Positions 1-9,889 are shown, counted from the first letter of the stretch. The stretch is DNA of 64,000 nucleotides from Caulochytrium protostelioides (GCA_003615045.1 ML014168.1:1-64000); one strand, 5' to 3'. Notes: generated from the letters alone by a model not told the origin. Translations and numbers: made by a program.

Positions 1-327
1 ACAGCAGGCACATCGTTGGCCAGCTTCGTGCGCCAGAAGTGCACGTAGACCCTGATGCCGTCGCTGTCGACGGTTCCGAGTGAAACTGTGGCCCTTCTTT
101 TCCAGCTTGCGGAACGCCCGGGCGGCCGCCTCCTGCTCTGCGGCCATGGCCTGGAGGATCGTCATGTTGCAGGCCACCGCCTTGAAAGTCCTCCGCAGAC
201 TATACAGTCTGGGTGTCGGATGGTACGGACGGATGTCGATGGTAATGAAGTGGTCGCAGCTCAGGATCACTAGCACCAGCTCAGCCCCCCCAGGCCCTGC
301 CCGACGAAAAAGGCGTGGTGTAATCAT
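1..327 (-). CDS. Partial frame of unknown function, cut by the window edge, possibly frameshifted
   Basis: A minus-strand frame opens with an ATG at 327 and stays open to the window edge (109 codons). I do not recognise it. The first two thirds look protein-like, for example HFITIDIRPYHPTPRLYSL followed by a charged helical stretch with AMAAEQEAAARAFRKLEKKG. After that (below about position 100) the frame turns Arg-rich and low in quality. A different minus-strand frame then reads VDSDGIRVYVHFWRTKLAND over about 1-71, which looks much more like real protein. This suggests a frameshift, a sequencing error, or an unrecognised splice. It lies downstream of, and on the same strand as, the Tubby-like gene, whose stop is 211 bp away. 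Its end is outside the window. Confidence 0.3.
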   Translation of the reverse strand, partial: MITPRLFRRAGPGGAELVLVILSCDHFITIDIRPYHPTPRLYSLRRTFKAVACNMTILQAMAAEQEAAARAFRKLEKKGHSFTRNRRQRRHQGLRALLAHEAGQRCACC

Positions 328-537
328 GCTCAATCAAACTCTCGGAGACCGCGTGGAGAAAAGTCGTCTCAGCATCCAGTTTTCGCTTCCATCTCGCCAC
401 TTCCATGGAAACCATGCGTATCAAGCCGCGTTCCCCTGTTCGACGAACGTTGTCGAGCAAAATATAAAATTTGTCGCGAATGGGCCGCAGGACTTATTTT
501 TGACGCGTAGCGGTATGGTAATCGCCAGGTAGGCGGG

Positions 538-3500
538 TCACTCGCACACAAGCTTCGGTTCGAAGCTACACAGAGCGATCCCGACCGCGCGGAGGATGGA
601 GAAAGGGAAACGCACATCCATCGTAAACACATCGCCACTCAATCGACCGAACTGGAGCGCAATATACTCGAGATCCATGTCGTGCACGATCTGGAAATTC
701 TTGACACTCGCCATCGCGACACGGCCATGGAAGTTAAGCACGAATGATTCCGTTTCCTGAGACCACTGCGGAGACTTGTTGTGTAGCACCAGCGCCGATG
801 CCGACGACGGTGCTTGCTTCGCCCCCTTGGACGACTTGCCGTGTCGAGAGCCGCCGCTGCCGAGAGGCGTGCTTGGACTCGGAATGGTCGGGAACACCAC
901 CCGCATGCGGCGCGGGCCTTTCAGGCCAAGCAGATTTGTATCGAATTGGACCAGACAACCGACATGGGATGGCGTGAGCCGATTTTGCGGCTTCGGTGTC
1001 GATTTGCGAGCACGAAGCCGCGGGTGCCACTGCGAGGGTGGACCGTCCGCGTCCGGAGAGGGCAGCACGTCAGCGTCCAGCGTCTGCGTCTGGACCACCG
1101 GCGACCGAGACGTCGGTTCGTCACGCGCATCCTCTATGGTCGACGCCGACTCGACGATGCGGAACAAGGTACCCGTCAGATTGCGTTTCACTTTGGCGAG
1201 AAGCAACGTCGGTGCCGCAGCACGATGATGATGCGGTGGATGATCGGAAGACCAGGTTGAAGGCTGTCGGAGAGCGCTGTGAAACGAAACCTCACTCAGA
1301 CTGGGGCTCGGGCTGGCATTCAACGAAATCACGTGAGAACCGATCGAACGGGCCGAGGCATGTAACGGATCGCCATGCTCGGAGAGTGGGGAGCCAACAG
1401 GTGATGACCCGGCTAAGGGCGACCCCGATGCGGGTGATTCGATCGAGGATGATGGGGAAACGCGATCCAGCTGTTCCGAGGTTGTTCGGATCGGACGCCC
1501 ATCGCCCAACCACGTGCCTATGCTGTGCTCGTTCGAACCCCCAACACTACGCTTAGCCCAGAGCACGCGGATTAGATGTGTCCCGTCTTCGACAAAGATC
1601 TCGTACGTAGGGGCCACACCCCCTAGGAGCCGCGTCCGATGACGGCTGCGCGTCCGATGGATGCGCAGCAATGCCACACGGCCCTGGGGAACCGGCTCGG
1701 TCAAAAAACTCGCCGTAAGAAGCCCAGGTAGGGGCATGGTCGGCGTCGGCGAGCTCTCCGGCACCGAACCGGTATCGCTCTCATGAGTCGGTGTCGGCGG
1801 CCGCGGTCCCACGCGCGCCGTATCATGGCCGCCTGCCACCCCGACATCACTGTGCGGGACCACCACGGCCGCGCGATGCTGCGAAGCCATGGATAGCGGC
1901 CGTCCTAACCCGCTGGAGCGACGGCGAAATCGTAGCGCACGGTTCGAGCGATTAACCGCTGCCGCGGCCATGAGACTCTCGACTAACTCATTGCCATCTG
2001 GATGAGAGGCCCAGGATGATGAGGCAAGCGCTGAGAGCCCCTCGTTGCCTTCACGAGTGTGAACATCACTCACCGCAGCCACAGAATCACTCGATCCATG
2101 GTCAATGGGCATGGGAGGGAATGATTGCGATGGAATTGATGCATTTCCAGCCCAACTAGTTCCAGCAGGCACAGCCGCGGCCGCTGCAGCAGGTCCTGAA
2201 GAAGAACTAAAAAGACGAGGGGTCATGGACGTCGCTATGGGCGATGCGATGGTCGTCGTAAATTCGCCACGCGATGCCGGTCGTGGGTAAGGAGATGTAG
2301 GCGTCAACGGTCTGGCCAGCTGCAGCGCCGTGTGAGCGCGTGTATTCAAAAGCGGACGTGCTGAAGCGGGACGCACATTTGGTTCAAATGAGGCTCTGGT
2401 GTTCGAAAGGGCAAAGATGCGGCGGATCTCGTCCGTCATGGGGGCAGACGCTTGACGCTGGGCTTGCTCAGGTGCAGCCTCACTCGGGATCGTTGCCGTT
2501 TCCGTCACGATGGTCATTGGTCTGGATTCAGACTTGGCCGTCGCCACGACCTCCGACGTTGTCACGTGTCCCCGCTCTGCCAACGGAGAAAGCATCGCCG
2601 AACCATTGGTGGGCGCCTCGGCCAATTGAGGCGGTCCGCCACTCGAAAATAAGGATGAAGAGCGAGGTGATGGCTGCATTGATGAAGAAGACAAGGATGG
2701 CCGCATAGGCGAAAGGTTGCGTGGCTGAAGCGTCGGAGCGTTGACGAGATGAGCCGCTGGAAACTTTTCCGTGGATGAGTCGGGTGGCCCTGCTGTCACT
2801 CCAGCTGGCATCACCGTTGTTACGCTTGTTATCGCTTCTTTCATCGCCGGCTTTGCCGCCACCGTTTTCGGTGTCAATGTCGCGGCGGCCGTCACTGTCG
2901 TCTTCACTACCCCTGACGAGGTCGTCTTGGCTGCTGTCGCCGTCACTGTTGGCTTTTCCAGTACCGCTTTCAACACTGTCCTCTGCTCTGCTGAAGGCTC
3001 CGTCGTCTCAGCTTCCGTGGATGCCACCGCGGATACCGAAGCGACCACCGCCAGTGGCGTTTGCATAGTTGGCAACATCGGCGAACCACGCGCTGTACGT
3101 TGCTTACTGCGCGTCGTACCTGTTCTAGCCTTCTCTTCCAGCGCCATGTATTGCCGTGCAGGCTGGGCACGTCGCAGCATCGTTTGCGGCGAGCTCCGGG
3201 CAGCGGTCACTACGACTATCCGCACCGGACGATAGGGCATTTCAATCGGTCTTTCGACATGACGTGAAGCAGATGTCGATGCCAAAGCGATCGGTGAAGA
3301 TGACGGCGGCGGCGGAGGCGGCGGTACCAGCCATTCGCGTAACTCGCCTGTCTCTGGATTTGTGGCAAATCGGGGCATGGCCTTCCCAAACCAGCGCGGG
3401 TCAGGCGGCGCCGGGACGAACCACATGCCGGGGAAGGGCGGTCCCTGTTTGGCGAGCAGAAAGGGTGGAACCGGCCGTTGTGGCGGAACCGGAATCGAGT

Positions 3501-4635
3501 ACCCCTCGGGTTCTGGGAGACCCATACGACGCAGCTGAAATGGACGGAGCAGGGGCAACGGCCCATCGGGATCATCGACCTCCAGGTGGTTGTGGAAGAT
3601 CCAGGCTTCGCGGGCACGACGCGGCAGCGTCGCCATGTGCCATTGCAAATTGGAAACGCGATAGACATGGGTGTATAGCGCCGGCAGCGCTTCGCGAAGC
3701 GCGAGGACCAGCGCCACGTCAGACGGAGAATCGCTCAAGGGCTCATGCGATTCGCTTTTCTTGGCAAACGCTGTAACCTCTGACGGGGCAGAGACCATCG
3801 AGGCGAGTCCGCGATGCGCCATGAACGCCATGGAGAAGGTCACGACCAGGTGAGCGCACGTCGTTGGACGTAGCAGTGCGGTGCCATCCGACTGGGGCAT
3901 ATACGTAGGCACGTCGTCCACCCGTTCGCGCAGTCGGCGGTCCCAGTGCGAGAGAAAGCGCTCCAAGGCGTCTGGGCTCAGTCGCGGTGCCACCGGCTTC
4001 CACTCAAGCACAAAGTCAGCGATCGCCTGGGTGCATTCGGCGACAGCGATCTGATGTTTTTGCCGCAGAGAAGGCATGTCGGTTAATTGGGGATCGGGCT
4101 GGAATGGGGTCGCATAGTCCGGCATCTGCGCCATCGCTTCCCGCATCCGCGTCTCCCAGCTCGCGTCCGCATTGACCGTTTCGTTACTGTCGCCTTCTGT
4201 GCTGGGGGTGGTCGATGCGACCAGCTGCGCGTAGGCCTGTTCGAAAGTCTGGTGGACGCGCACGGCACATGCCATGAGTTCTTCATCGAGGTCACTGCGG
4301 ACGGAATCACCATGCCAAGCAAGAACGGCAGCTAGGTCAGCCGTCAACGACTGTGGTGATGGCCACGGCTGAAAATGTGCTTGCGGCACAGTTTTGAGAT
4401 GCGTGTCCGGCTCGGCTGCTGGCGCAAGATCTTGGCCAGTCGGGTGCACGGGTGGCGGCGTTGCCGCGAGCGCACCCGTCGGAATGAGCACGCCGCCCAG
4501 ACCGCCCATGGCAGCCGCCGCAGCGGCCAGACGCCGGCCGTCGCGGTTGGCTAAACTGAACGGATTCGTCTTGGAGGCCCGATCCACGTCCGCCAATGCG
4601 GCCGAGATCTCGCCGCTCTGGCGTGAATCCGCCAT
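538..4635 (-). CDS. Tubby-like protein (TULP) with long novel N-terminal region
   Basis: Single-exon gene, 1365 aa. The C-terminal ~400 residues (about 967-1365) are a tubby domain. Matching pieces are GVAPTYEIFVEDG, a KVKRNLTGTLFRI strand, QFDTNLLGLKGPRRMRVVFP, then LVLHNKSPQW, FVLNFHGRVAMASVKNFQIV, LQFGRLSGDVFTMD, and the terminal SFEPKLVCE, close to the canonical tubby ending. Tubby domains bind PI(4,5)P2 and, in ciliated cells, help deliver membrane proteins to cilia. Serine/proline-rich insertions (one of roughly 90 residues) interrupt the domain between its early strands. Residues ~85-400 form an unfamiliar, partly helical region. Residues ~430-960 are Ser/Thr/Ala-rich and probably disordered, with a poly-Pro run near 440. 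Codon use is clearly less GC-rich than in the other genes. Start chosen at the first ATG of the frame. Confidence 0.9.
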   Translation of the reverse strand: MADSRQSGEISAALADVDRASKTNPFSLANRDGRRLAAAAAAMGGLGGVLIPTGALAATPPPVHPTGQDLAPAAEPDTHLKTVPQAHFQPWPSPQSLTADLAAVLAWHGDSVRSDLDEELMACAVRVHQTFEQAYAQLVASTTPSTEGDSNETVNADASWETRMREAMAQMPDYATPFQPDPQLTDMPSLRQKHQIAVAECTQAIADFVLEWKPVAPRLSPDALERFLSHWDRRLRERVDDVPTYMPQSDGTALLRPTTCAHLVVTFSMAFMAHRGLASMVSAPSEVTAFAKKSESHEPLSDSPSDVALVLALREALPALYTHVYRVSNLQWHMATLPRRAREAWIFHNHLEVDDPDGPLPLLRPFQLRRMGLPEPEGYSIPVPPQRPVPPFLLAKQGPPFPGMWFVPAPPDPRWFGKAMPRFATNPETGELREWLVPPPPPPPSSSPIALASTSASRHVERPIEMPYRPVRIVVVTAARSSPQTMLRRAQPARQYMALEEKARTGTTRSKQRTARGSPMLPTMQTPLAVVASVSAVASTEAETTEPSAEQRTVLKAVLEKPTVTATAAKTTSSGVVKTTVTAAATLTPKTVAAKPAMKEAITSVTTVMPAGVTAGPPDSSTEKFPAAHLVNAPTLQPRNLSPMRPSLSSSSMQPSPRSSSLFSSGGPPQLAEAPTNGSAMLSPLAERGHVTTSEVVATAKSESRPMTIVTETATIPSEAAPEQAQRQASAPMTDEIRRIFALSNTRASFEPNVRPASARPLLNTRAHTALQLARPLTPTSPYPRPASRGEFTTTIASPIATSMTPRLFSSSSGPAAAAAAVPAGTSWAGNASIPSQSFPPMPIDHGSSDSVAAVSDVHTREGNEGLSALASSSWASHPDGNELVESLMAAAAVNRSNRALRFRRRSSGLGRPLSMASQHRAAVVVPHSDVGVAGGHDTARVGPRPPTPTHESDTGSVPESSPTPTMPLPGLLTASFLTEPVPQGRVALLRIHRTRSRHRTRLLGGVAPTYEIFVEDGTHLIRVLWAKRSVGGSNEHSIGTWLGDGRPIRTTSEQLDRVSPSSSIESPASGSPLAGSSPVGSPLSEHGDPLHASARSIGSHVISLNASPSPSLSEVSFHSALRQPSTWSSDHPPHHHRAAAPTLLLAKVKRNLTGTLFRIVESASTIEDARDEPTSRSPVVQTQTLDADVLPSPDADGPPSQWHPRLRARKSTPKPQNRLTPSHVGCLVQFDTNLLGLKGPRRMRVVFPTIPSPSTPLGSGGSRHGKSSKGAKQAPSSASALVLHNKSPQWSQETESFVLNFHGRVAMASVKNFQIVHDMDLEYIALQFGRLSGDVFTMDVRFPFSILRAVGIALCSFEPKLVCE

Positions 4636-6340
4636 CCTGAGCAGCTAATAGCAGTAAGACCGGGATGCCAGCGGGCAAGCCAAAATGGCCGGAAGCGGTC
4701 GCTTTACAGCGACAATAGTCCGGTCTCTCCGGCCACCGGCACGATCAATCACGGCGATGCGATGCAATCCAACGCCAGGCGATACCGTGCAAGAGTCGTT
4801 GGTGGACGCGGGCGGGCTACCGGGTTGATCGGAGCCCCAAACTACCGAGAGTCCTCTTTTGGTTGTCCACAGAAAATCTGGAGCCGTCGGACGAAGACGG
4901 CGAGTTGTGGGCCGTCAGCAGACGCCACGACCTAAAGGGAACGGCCGTCCTTCGCGCAAGAGACAAGGAGGCGACGGGGAGGCCGGTGGGACAAACGTCA
5001 CGCTGGGCCACCCCGGGGGCAGACAGCGCTCAAGCCAGTCCGATGTCGTGAGGGGCCTGCGACGGCTTGCTGATCTGGTCCGTTACACAAAACCGCTAGC
5101 CCAGAGCCACGCGCTGGCGATCGATCGATCTGGTAGGAGGAAAGTTCTGTGGTCTCTAGAATCCGGATCCCTCGTATGGATCCGGGATTCAGGATCGGAC
5201 TTTCCGCATGGAAGCGTGATCGATCGCTTGGGCTCAGAAAGTCGAGGAACTGTGGTGAAACAAGCTTTCTAACGTGGATGACGGCCGGCGCGGCGAGGAT
5301 GTGGAGCACTGCCTCCGTGGGGGACCCCTGGGGGCACCCCGGAGGGCATGGCGTGCGCGTTCGGTAAGGAAGGCGCCTATATCTACGAGTTCGTCAAAAC
5401 AAGATATATTCGTCCTCATAGCCAAGAAATACGATGATCGACGTTTTTGGTGCAACCATTCCGTAACATAGACGTGATTTGGTCCACCACCGTCTACCCA
5501 TGACCTGGCCTCGTGATGCGGCACATGCGCCACAACAGGTCTGACGCGAGCAAGGCGAGACGGCGTTGGGTGTTTGAGGGCCGCGTTGGCCGAGAAGCTG
5601 GCCGCGGCTAGCAATTCCACCGCAGCAAGCTGCTTGCGCCGGCTCCGCACCGATTATCTCCCCTCGGAAGACTTCATGATGGTTCGACTGTGACACGACG
5701 GTCCAACAACGTCATGACTGCGACTGAACCATCACGCGACTTCATACTCGAGGGAAGGAAGTGGCAGGATGAGGCCGGCGTCTCCGGGAGATCCGTGGGG
5801 GGTGATCGAAAGGCGACATGGCTTTGCATCCTGGCGAAAGGGGGGTGCTGGGGATGCGGGTGCTGGGGGGGTTCTGGCGCGGTGCAGGGCCGAGGGGCGC
5901 CTTATTGTATGCGAGAAAGGGCGATTTTTTTCCTTCCTTCTGCGCAGCGTCGGGAACCTGTGGGCTGAAGGACCCAGCGCACCGCAGCGCCTAGCACGCG
6001 CGCCGGCCCTCGCCCGTCGAAACCGTGGCGGTCTGTCTATCACCTGGGCTGATGCTTCCCGGCTCGGGGTTGGCGTTCGTCAAAGACCCAGCGCTCCCAT
6101 ACGGGCATCGCAGGATGAATCGGATTTCGGTGGGATGTGATGTCTCCAGCGCGTTGGCTTGCGCGGATTCGGATGCGGCTGCTGCTGATGTCAGCCGCCT
6201 GAGTCGCCCGCCATCGAGCTCGACCCGCACTCGGACGGTTTCTCCCGCCGCCTTATCCGCATCGGCGCATCGTACGCACGCCCCCCCCGCGTTCACCGCC
6301 GTTTTCTCCCCGCTCGCCGCCGATATCGGGATCCGCCGCC
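4636..6340. other. Intergenic region between TULP and prefoldin 6
   Basis: This 1.7-kb stretch serves as the upstream region of both TULP (-) and PFDN6 (+). Its left part is less GC-rich than the rest of the window. Short open frames on both strands (for example 5234-5650 minus) show no recognisable domain. It holds a 12-bp self-complementary GATC run near 5119 and a strong inverted repeat at 5159-5190, listed separately. No confident gene seen. Confidence 0.6.
5159..5190. repeat. Inverted repeat (potential hairpin/cruciform)
   Basis: Left arm GAATCCGGATCC (5159-5170) and right arm GGATCCGGGATTC (5178-5190) are complementary apart from a single extra G, with a 7-nt loop. It lies about 520 bp upstream of the TULP start codon. 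Confidence 0.75.
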
Positions 6341-7126
6341 ATGCCGTCCAAACTGGAGCAGGAAATTCAGACGGAAGTCGAGAAGTTCCAGAAACTGCAG
6401 CAAGGTACGGTTCCCTGGATGCTCGTGGCCACGGAGACGGCGCTCGAGGTCTCGCTGCTGCTCCAGACGAGCGCGCACGAGGCGGGTTCCGCCCGATCAT
6501 GATATCCACTCGCATCCACTCGCATCCACCCACACGTGGGGGTGACTGTGGGGGTGTTCTCCGGCCTGCTCATGCCAGGGTCCAGGGGCCCGTCCTCCGT
6601 CGTACCGCGCACGCGCTCCAGCCTGCTCGGCCACGCAGGGATCACGTGGAACACGCATCGGATCTCTATCGTCTGTGACTCACCTCTCTGCCTCGTTTTC
6701 TTTCAATCTTGCTTGGCGTCTCTCATACGCACGGGCTTTCTCTCGTGGGATCGGCCCCCACCTGGTCCCATGCCCCTGCGATCCGGGAGCGCGCTTATAG
6801 ACTACAACAAGCTCATCGTGTCGCGCTCGCAGCTCGAGTCGCAGCTCTCGGAGAACCGCATGGTGGCCGATGAGTTCAAGCGCATGAAGCCCGACAGCGA
6901 CGCGTCGATCTTCAAGCTTGTCGGCCCCGTGCTCGTGAAGCAGGAAACCGTCGAGGCCACGTCGAACGTCAACAAACGCATCGAGTTCATCACAAACGAA
7001 ATCAAGCGCCTCGACGGCGCGATCGCCGAGAGCACCAAAACTCAGGAGGCCGCCAAAGCCGCGATTGGCAAGCTCCAGCAAATGTACCAGGCCCAGATGG
7101 GGGGCCCGGCCGCCGGCCAGGCCTAA
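6341..7126 (+). CDS. PFDN6: Prefoldin subunit 6 (two exons)
   Basis: Exons 6341-6404 and 6801-7126, 129 aa, the usual length for prefoldin beta-type subunit 6. Prefoldin is a cytosolic jellyfish-shaped hexamer that hands nascent actin and tubulin to the CCT chaperonin. Exon 1 encodes MPSKLEQEIQTEVEKFQKLQQ minus its end; splicing adds G|AC to give D and continues YNKLIVSRSQLESQLSEN. The central hairpin FKLVGPVLVKQETVEA is the family hallmark. N- and C-terminal coiled-coil arms flank it (heptad-like pattern at ~1-40 and ~75-118). Donor GTACGG and acceptor TTATAG keep the frame. The start sits in GCCGCCATGC, a good Kozak context. A candidate polyadenylation signal lies at 7421-7426. Confidence 0.95.
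6405..6800 (+). other. Intron in PFDN6
   Basis: 396-bp phase-1 GT-AG intron. Donor GTACGG, acceptor TTATAG, with a pyrimidine-rich part around 6690-6720. Removing it joins the N-terminal helix to the rest of the prefoldin domain without a gap relative to the family. Confidence 0.9.
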
Positions 7127-7690
7127 CTCTTCCCCGACTCCCACCGATGCCGTCGACGTCGGCCATGGCATCGGAAGCTCTGTACAGCGCCACGAACCCT
7201 TCCTTCCTCTTGTCATATATACGCGTCTCTGATACGCGGGAGCTCATCGCCGTTGCCCTTGCTTGATATAAAACGTCTTTTTTTTTTATAAATGGTGAGT
7301 CGGCGGGGAGGTTGACATGAAGTCGAACTGACGACACAGAACGGATCGTTCGAGGTTGACCGATCTGTGGAGACGGGCAGGCGAGCCACCAAGACTGACC
7401 TGGTTCGCCGTCGCCTCACCAATAAATAGGATTACAAAAGAGATGGGCAGCGCGCGCGACGGTGAGCGCGAGAGATGACGCGCCGTCGCCCAACACCGCA
7501 CAAAACACCAAGGATGCGGGGGCGGGTGCGATGGTACATGCAGATGCACCGATGCAGGCACGGGAGCTGGTCGACGTCTCTCGGTCGTCCGTCGCTCGCA
7601 TCATGCGTCTTGCTTGATTGCTTATCGTGCCGACCGGGATCGCGGCTGGCGTGGCCGACGCGTGTCCTGCGCCTTCGTTGGTGTTGTTGG
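7127..7690. other. Convergent 3' intergenic region PFDN6/RPB5
   Basis: 564 bp between the stop codons of PFDN6 (+) and RPB5 (-). It is locally AT-richer, with a T-run near 7279 and an AATAAA at 7421-7426 on the plus strand that could polyadenylate PFDN6. No gene seen. Confidence 0.6.
7421..7426 (+). terminator. Candidate polyadenylation signal for PFDN6
   Basis: Canonical AATAAA hexamer about 295 bp after the PFDN6 stop, in an otherwise GC-rich sequence. The assignment rests on the motif alone. Confidence 0.35.
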
Positions 7691-8320
7691 CTAGTGGCAG
7701 AGACGGTAGGTCACGTACTTGCCGGCGGTCTCACTGGGCCGGATGATCTTGACGACCTCGCCGCGCTGGAGGCCGTAGTAGCGGGCGATGGGATCGTTCA
7801 GCATGATGCGGGGCAGCTGTGAGGGCTTGAGGCGATACCGCTGGAGCAGGGTCTGCTTGCCCTCCTCGGTGAGGACTTCATGTTGGGGCACGAGCACGTG
7901 GTGGGTGATGTTGACGAGCAGCTCGGACTCCTTGAAGATTTCGACTCGCCAGCGCGGGGCCATTTCCTGGATGATCTTCTGCGCCGAGGGCGTCATCGAG
8001 TTCTGGTAGATAATGATGCTATGCATGACCTCCTGCTCGGCCATGCGCTCAAAGATCTTCTTCACGTGCTTGATGCCGAGGCCTTCTTCCTCGGTGAAGA
8101 ACACCAGCAGCTGCTTCGCCTTGTCCTGGCTCTGGCTCTCGACCATGAACGTGAGGTTGCTGCGGTCGACGACGCCAGACGCGGCGTGCGTGCTCTTGAA
8201 GTCCTCCAGCGACATGTCCAGCTCATGCTGGGAGACCATGTACCCGCGGTCGCGGACAATCTCGTGGATCGTCTTGCGCACGCGCCACAGCTTGACGGCC
8301 TGGCGGTCGGGAGCGTCCAT
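7691..8320 (-). CDS. RPB5: RNA polymerases I, II and III shared subunit RPABC1 (Rpb5)
   Basis: 209 aa without introns, normal for eukaryotic Rpb5. The protein is a common subunit of all three nuclear RNA polymerases and forms part of the lower jaw that contacts downstream DNA. The N-terminal jaw domain (about 1-140) begins LWRVRKTIHEIVRDRGYMVS and includes FFTEEEGLGIKHVKKI. The C-terminal assembly domain, homologous to archaeal Rpo5/H, carries HVLVPQHEVLT, LPRIMLNDPIARYYG and the ending VKIIRPSETAGKYVTYRLCH. The start is the first ATG of the frame and fits the family. A G-rich tract lies about 100-145 bp upstream. Confidence 0.97.
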   Translation of the reverse strand: MDAPDRQAVKLWRVRKTIHEIVRDRGYMVSQHELDMSLEDFKSTHAASGVVDRSNLTFMVESQSQDKAKQLLVFFTEEEGLGIKHVKKIFERMAEQEVMHSIIIYQNSMTPSAQKIIQEMAPRWRVEIFKESELLVNITHHVLVPQHEVLTEEGKQTLLQRYRLKPSQLPRIMLNDPIARYYGLQRGEVVKIIRPSETAGKYVTYRLCH

Positions 8321-8421
8321 GGTGGCTCGGTGTGATGGTCCCGAGAAAGGGCCGCACGTCGGTCAACGACGACAACAACCGTGAGCTCGGGCCGCAGCAG
8401 CGCCGTGGTACAACGCCGGGT

Positions 8422-8466
8422 CGGTTGGAGGGTTGGAGGGTTAGGGGGTTGGGGTTGAAGGGGGAG
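8422..8466 (+). repeat. G-rich, telomere-like tract (G-quadruplex candidate)
   Basis: Several runs of three to five G, separated by TT, TTA or TTGGA spacers, including GGGTTAGGGGGTTGGGG. Four or more G-runs with short loops satisfy the usual G-quadruplex pattern. It lies 5' of RPB5, with the G-rich strand being the template strand for that gene. Confidence 0.6.
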
Positions 8467-9283
8467 CAAAGGCCGAGGGGACACGCAGCCGTGGAGCGCC
8501 GAACAGGGCCGATTCGCGGGAGACGCCACGGGCAGTCGGTCGTCACGGAGGCGGAGGAGAGGACGAGGTCCGCGTGCTAGGACGAGGGACGACGGACGAG
8601 GGCGAGCCAGCACGGGCGGGCGGCGATGTCGCGGCAGACGACTCGTGGTCGTTGTCTCTCTTTGTCTGTCGGTCTCAAGTCAGCGCACGTGCGGAGGCAG
8701 CGACCGACCCCGGGCGTGAGACGGTCACCACCCGGAGCGTGAGCTCGCGGTCGCTCGCGGGGTATGCGCATGGGCGGTCGTCGCCTCCTCCGAGCATCGC
8801 GCATGCGGTGTCCATCGCGTCGCCCCCTGCCTGCGCCACCTCGACCCGCTTGCCCCGCGGCAGCCGGCGGTGTCGCTTCGGATCGGAGATTCATCGAGGG
8901 GGGGAGCGAGACAGCGACGGCGAGACGAGCGGCGGGGCGAGGCGGGCGACGGCGTCGAGTGGGCCTCGGCGACGGCGTCGAGTGGGCCTCGGCGACCGCA
9001 TCAGCCATCCTTCTCCAACGTCGACGAGCGGAGTGGCGAGGGACGGCGTGGCCAAGGTGCCGGACGGCCGTGCCGAGGAAGGGCCCGCCACCGCCGCCGC
9101 CGCCGCTACCGACGAGTCCTCGGCTCGCAACGCGGCCCGTGGCGACCTTCGCTGTCGACGCCGACGCCGCCGACGAGTCCTCGGCTCGGCTCGATGCGCG
9201 CCACAAGGTGAACGTGGCGCAGGCGCCGCCGAAGCGCGAACGGCCCCGCGGCCGTCCCGTCCGTGCTCGCCGACCCTTCCGCA

Positions 9284-9286
<3 letters not shown>

Positions 9287-9322
<36 letters not shown>

Positions 9323-9355
9323 GCGGACCGCGGACCGCGGACCGCGGACCGCGGT
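9287..9355 (+). repeat. GCGTCG hexamer array followed by GGACCGC repeats
   Basis: About six tandem copies of a GTCGGC-type hexamer, then four copies of a 7-8 bp GGACCGC(G) unit. Simple-sequence DNA with no coding evidence. Confidence 0.6.
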
Positions 9356-9767
9356 GCTCCGCCGGTGACCCTCGATGCGCCCACGGGGGCGCTCTCGGCG
9401 GCGGGACGGCCCGCGGCCCTGGTCGGCTCACGTGGTGGAACGAGCATGCGGAGCTGGCGCCGTCGTGGCCGTCGTCAGCCTGGCCTCGCCTGGCTTCGCC
9501 TCGCCGCGCCTCGCGTACAAACCCAACGACGCCGCCGCCGGTCCGAGGCGACCGCGCGCCGCTACGCCGTCATCCCCGTCCGGCGAAGCGCTCGGCCGGT
9601 CGCGCGAGCGCACGCGCCGTTCGTCCCGTCACCGACGCGGTTGCCGACGGCGACGGCGATAGCAGTCCCTCTCCCCGCCTCGGTCCGTCTTCGCCCTCTG
9701 CCGGCCTGGGCCAGACCTGCCTCGTCGCGGTCGTCGTGCTCGTCCTCGTTCTCGCCTGCCGCCGATC

Positions 9768-9857
9768 ATGTGGTCGCGGGCCGTGTCGCGCGGCGCCGCG
9801 CCGGTCGCCCGGGGTGCCGCCCGCCGTCCGACGGCCTCGCACCGGCCGGCCTCGACG

Positions 9858-9889
<32 letters not shown>

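Larger units (their letters stand above)
8321..9767. other. Divergent intergenic region RPB5 / basic hypothetical protein
   Basis: 1.45 kb, very GC-rich. Long open frames run through it on both strands but are Arg/Ala-rich frames expected from base composition and match no family. It holds the G-rich tract at 8422-8466, a 24-bp tandem duplication near 8949-8997, and GCGTCG and GGACCGC repeats around 9287-9355. Confidence 0.5.

Noticed and set aside
1525-1545. GTTCGAAC sequence resembling a tRNA B box
   Set aside because: Lies in the Tubby coding region, lacks the following CC and any cloverleaf or A box.
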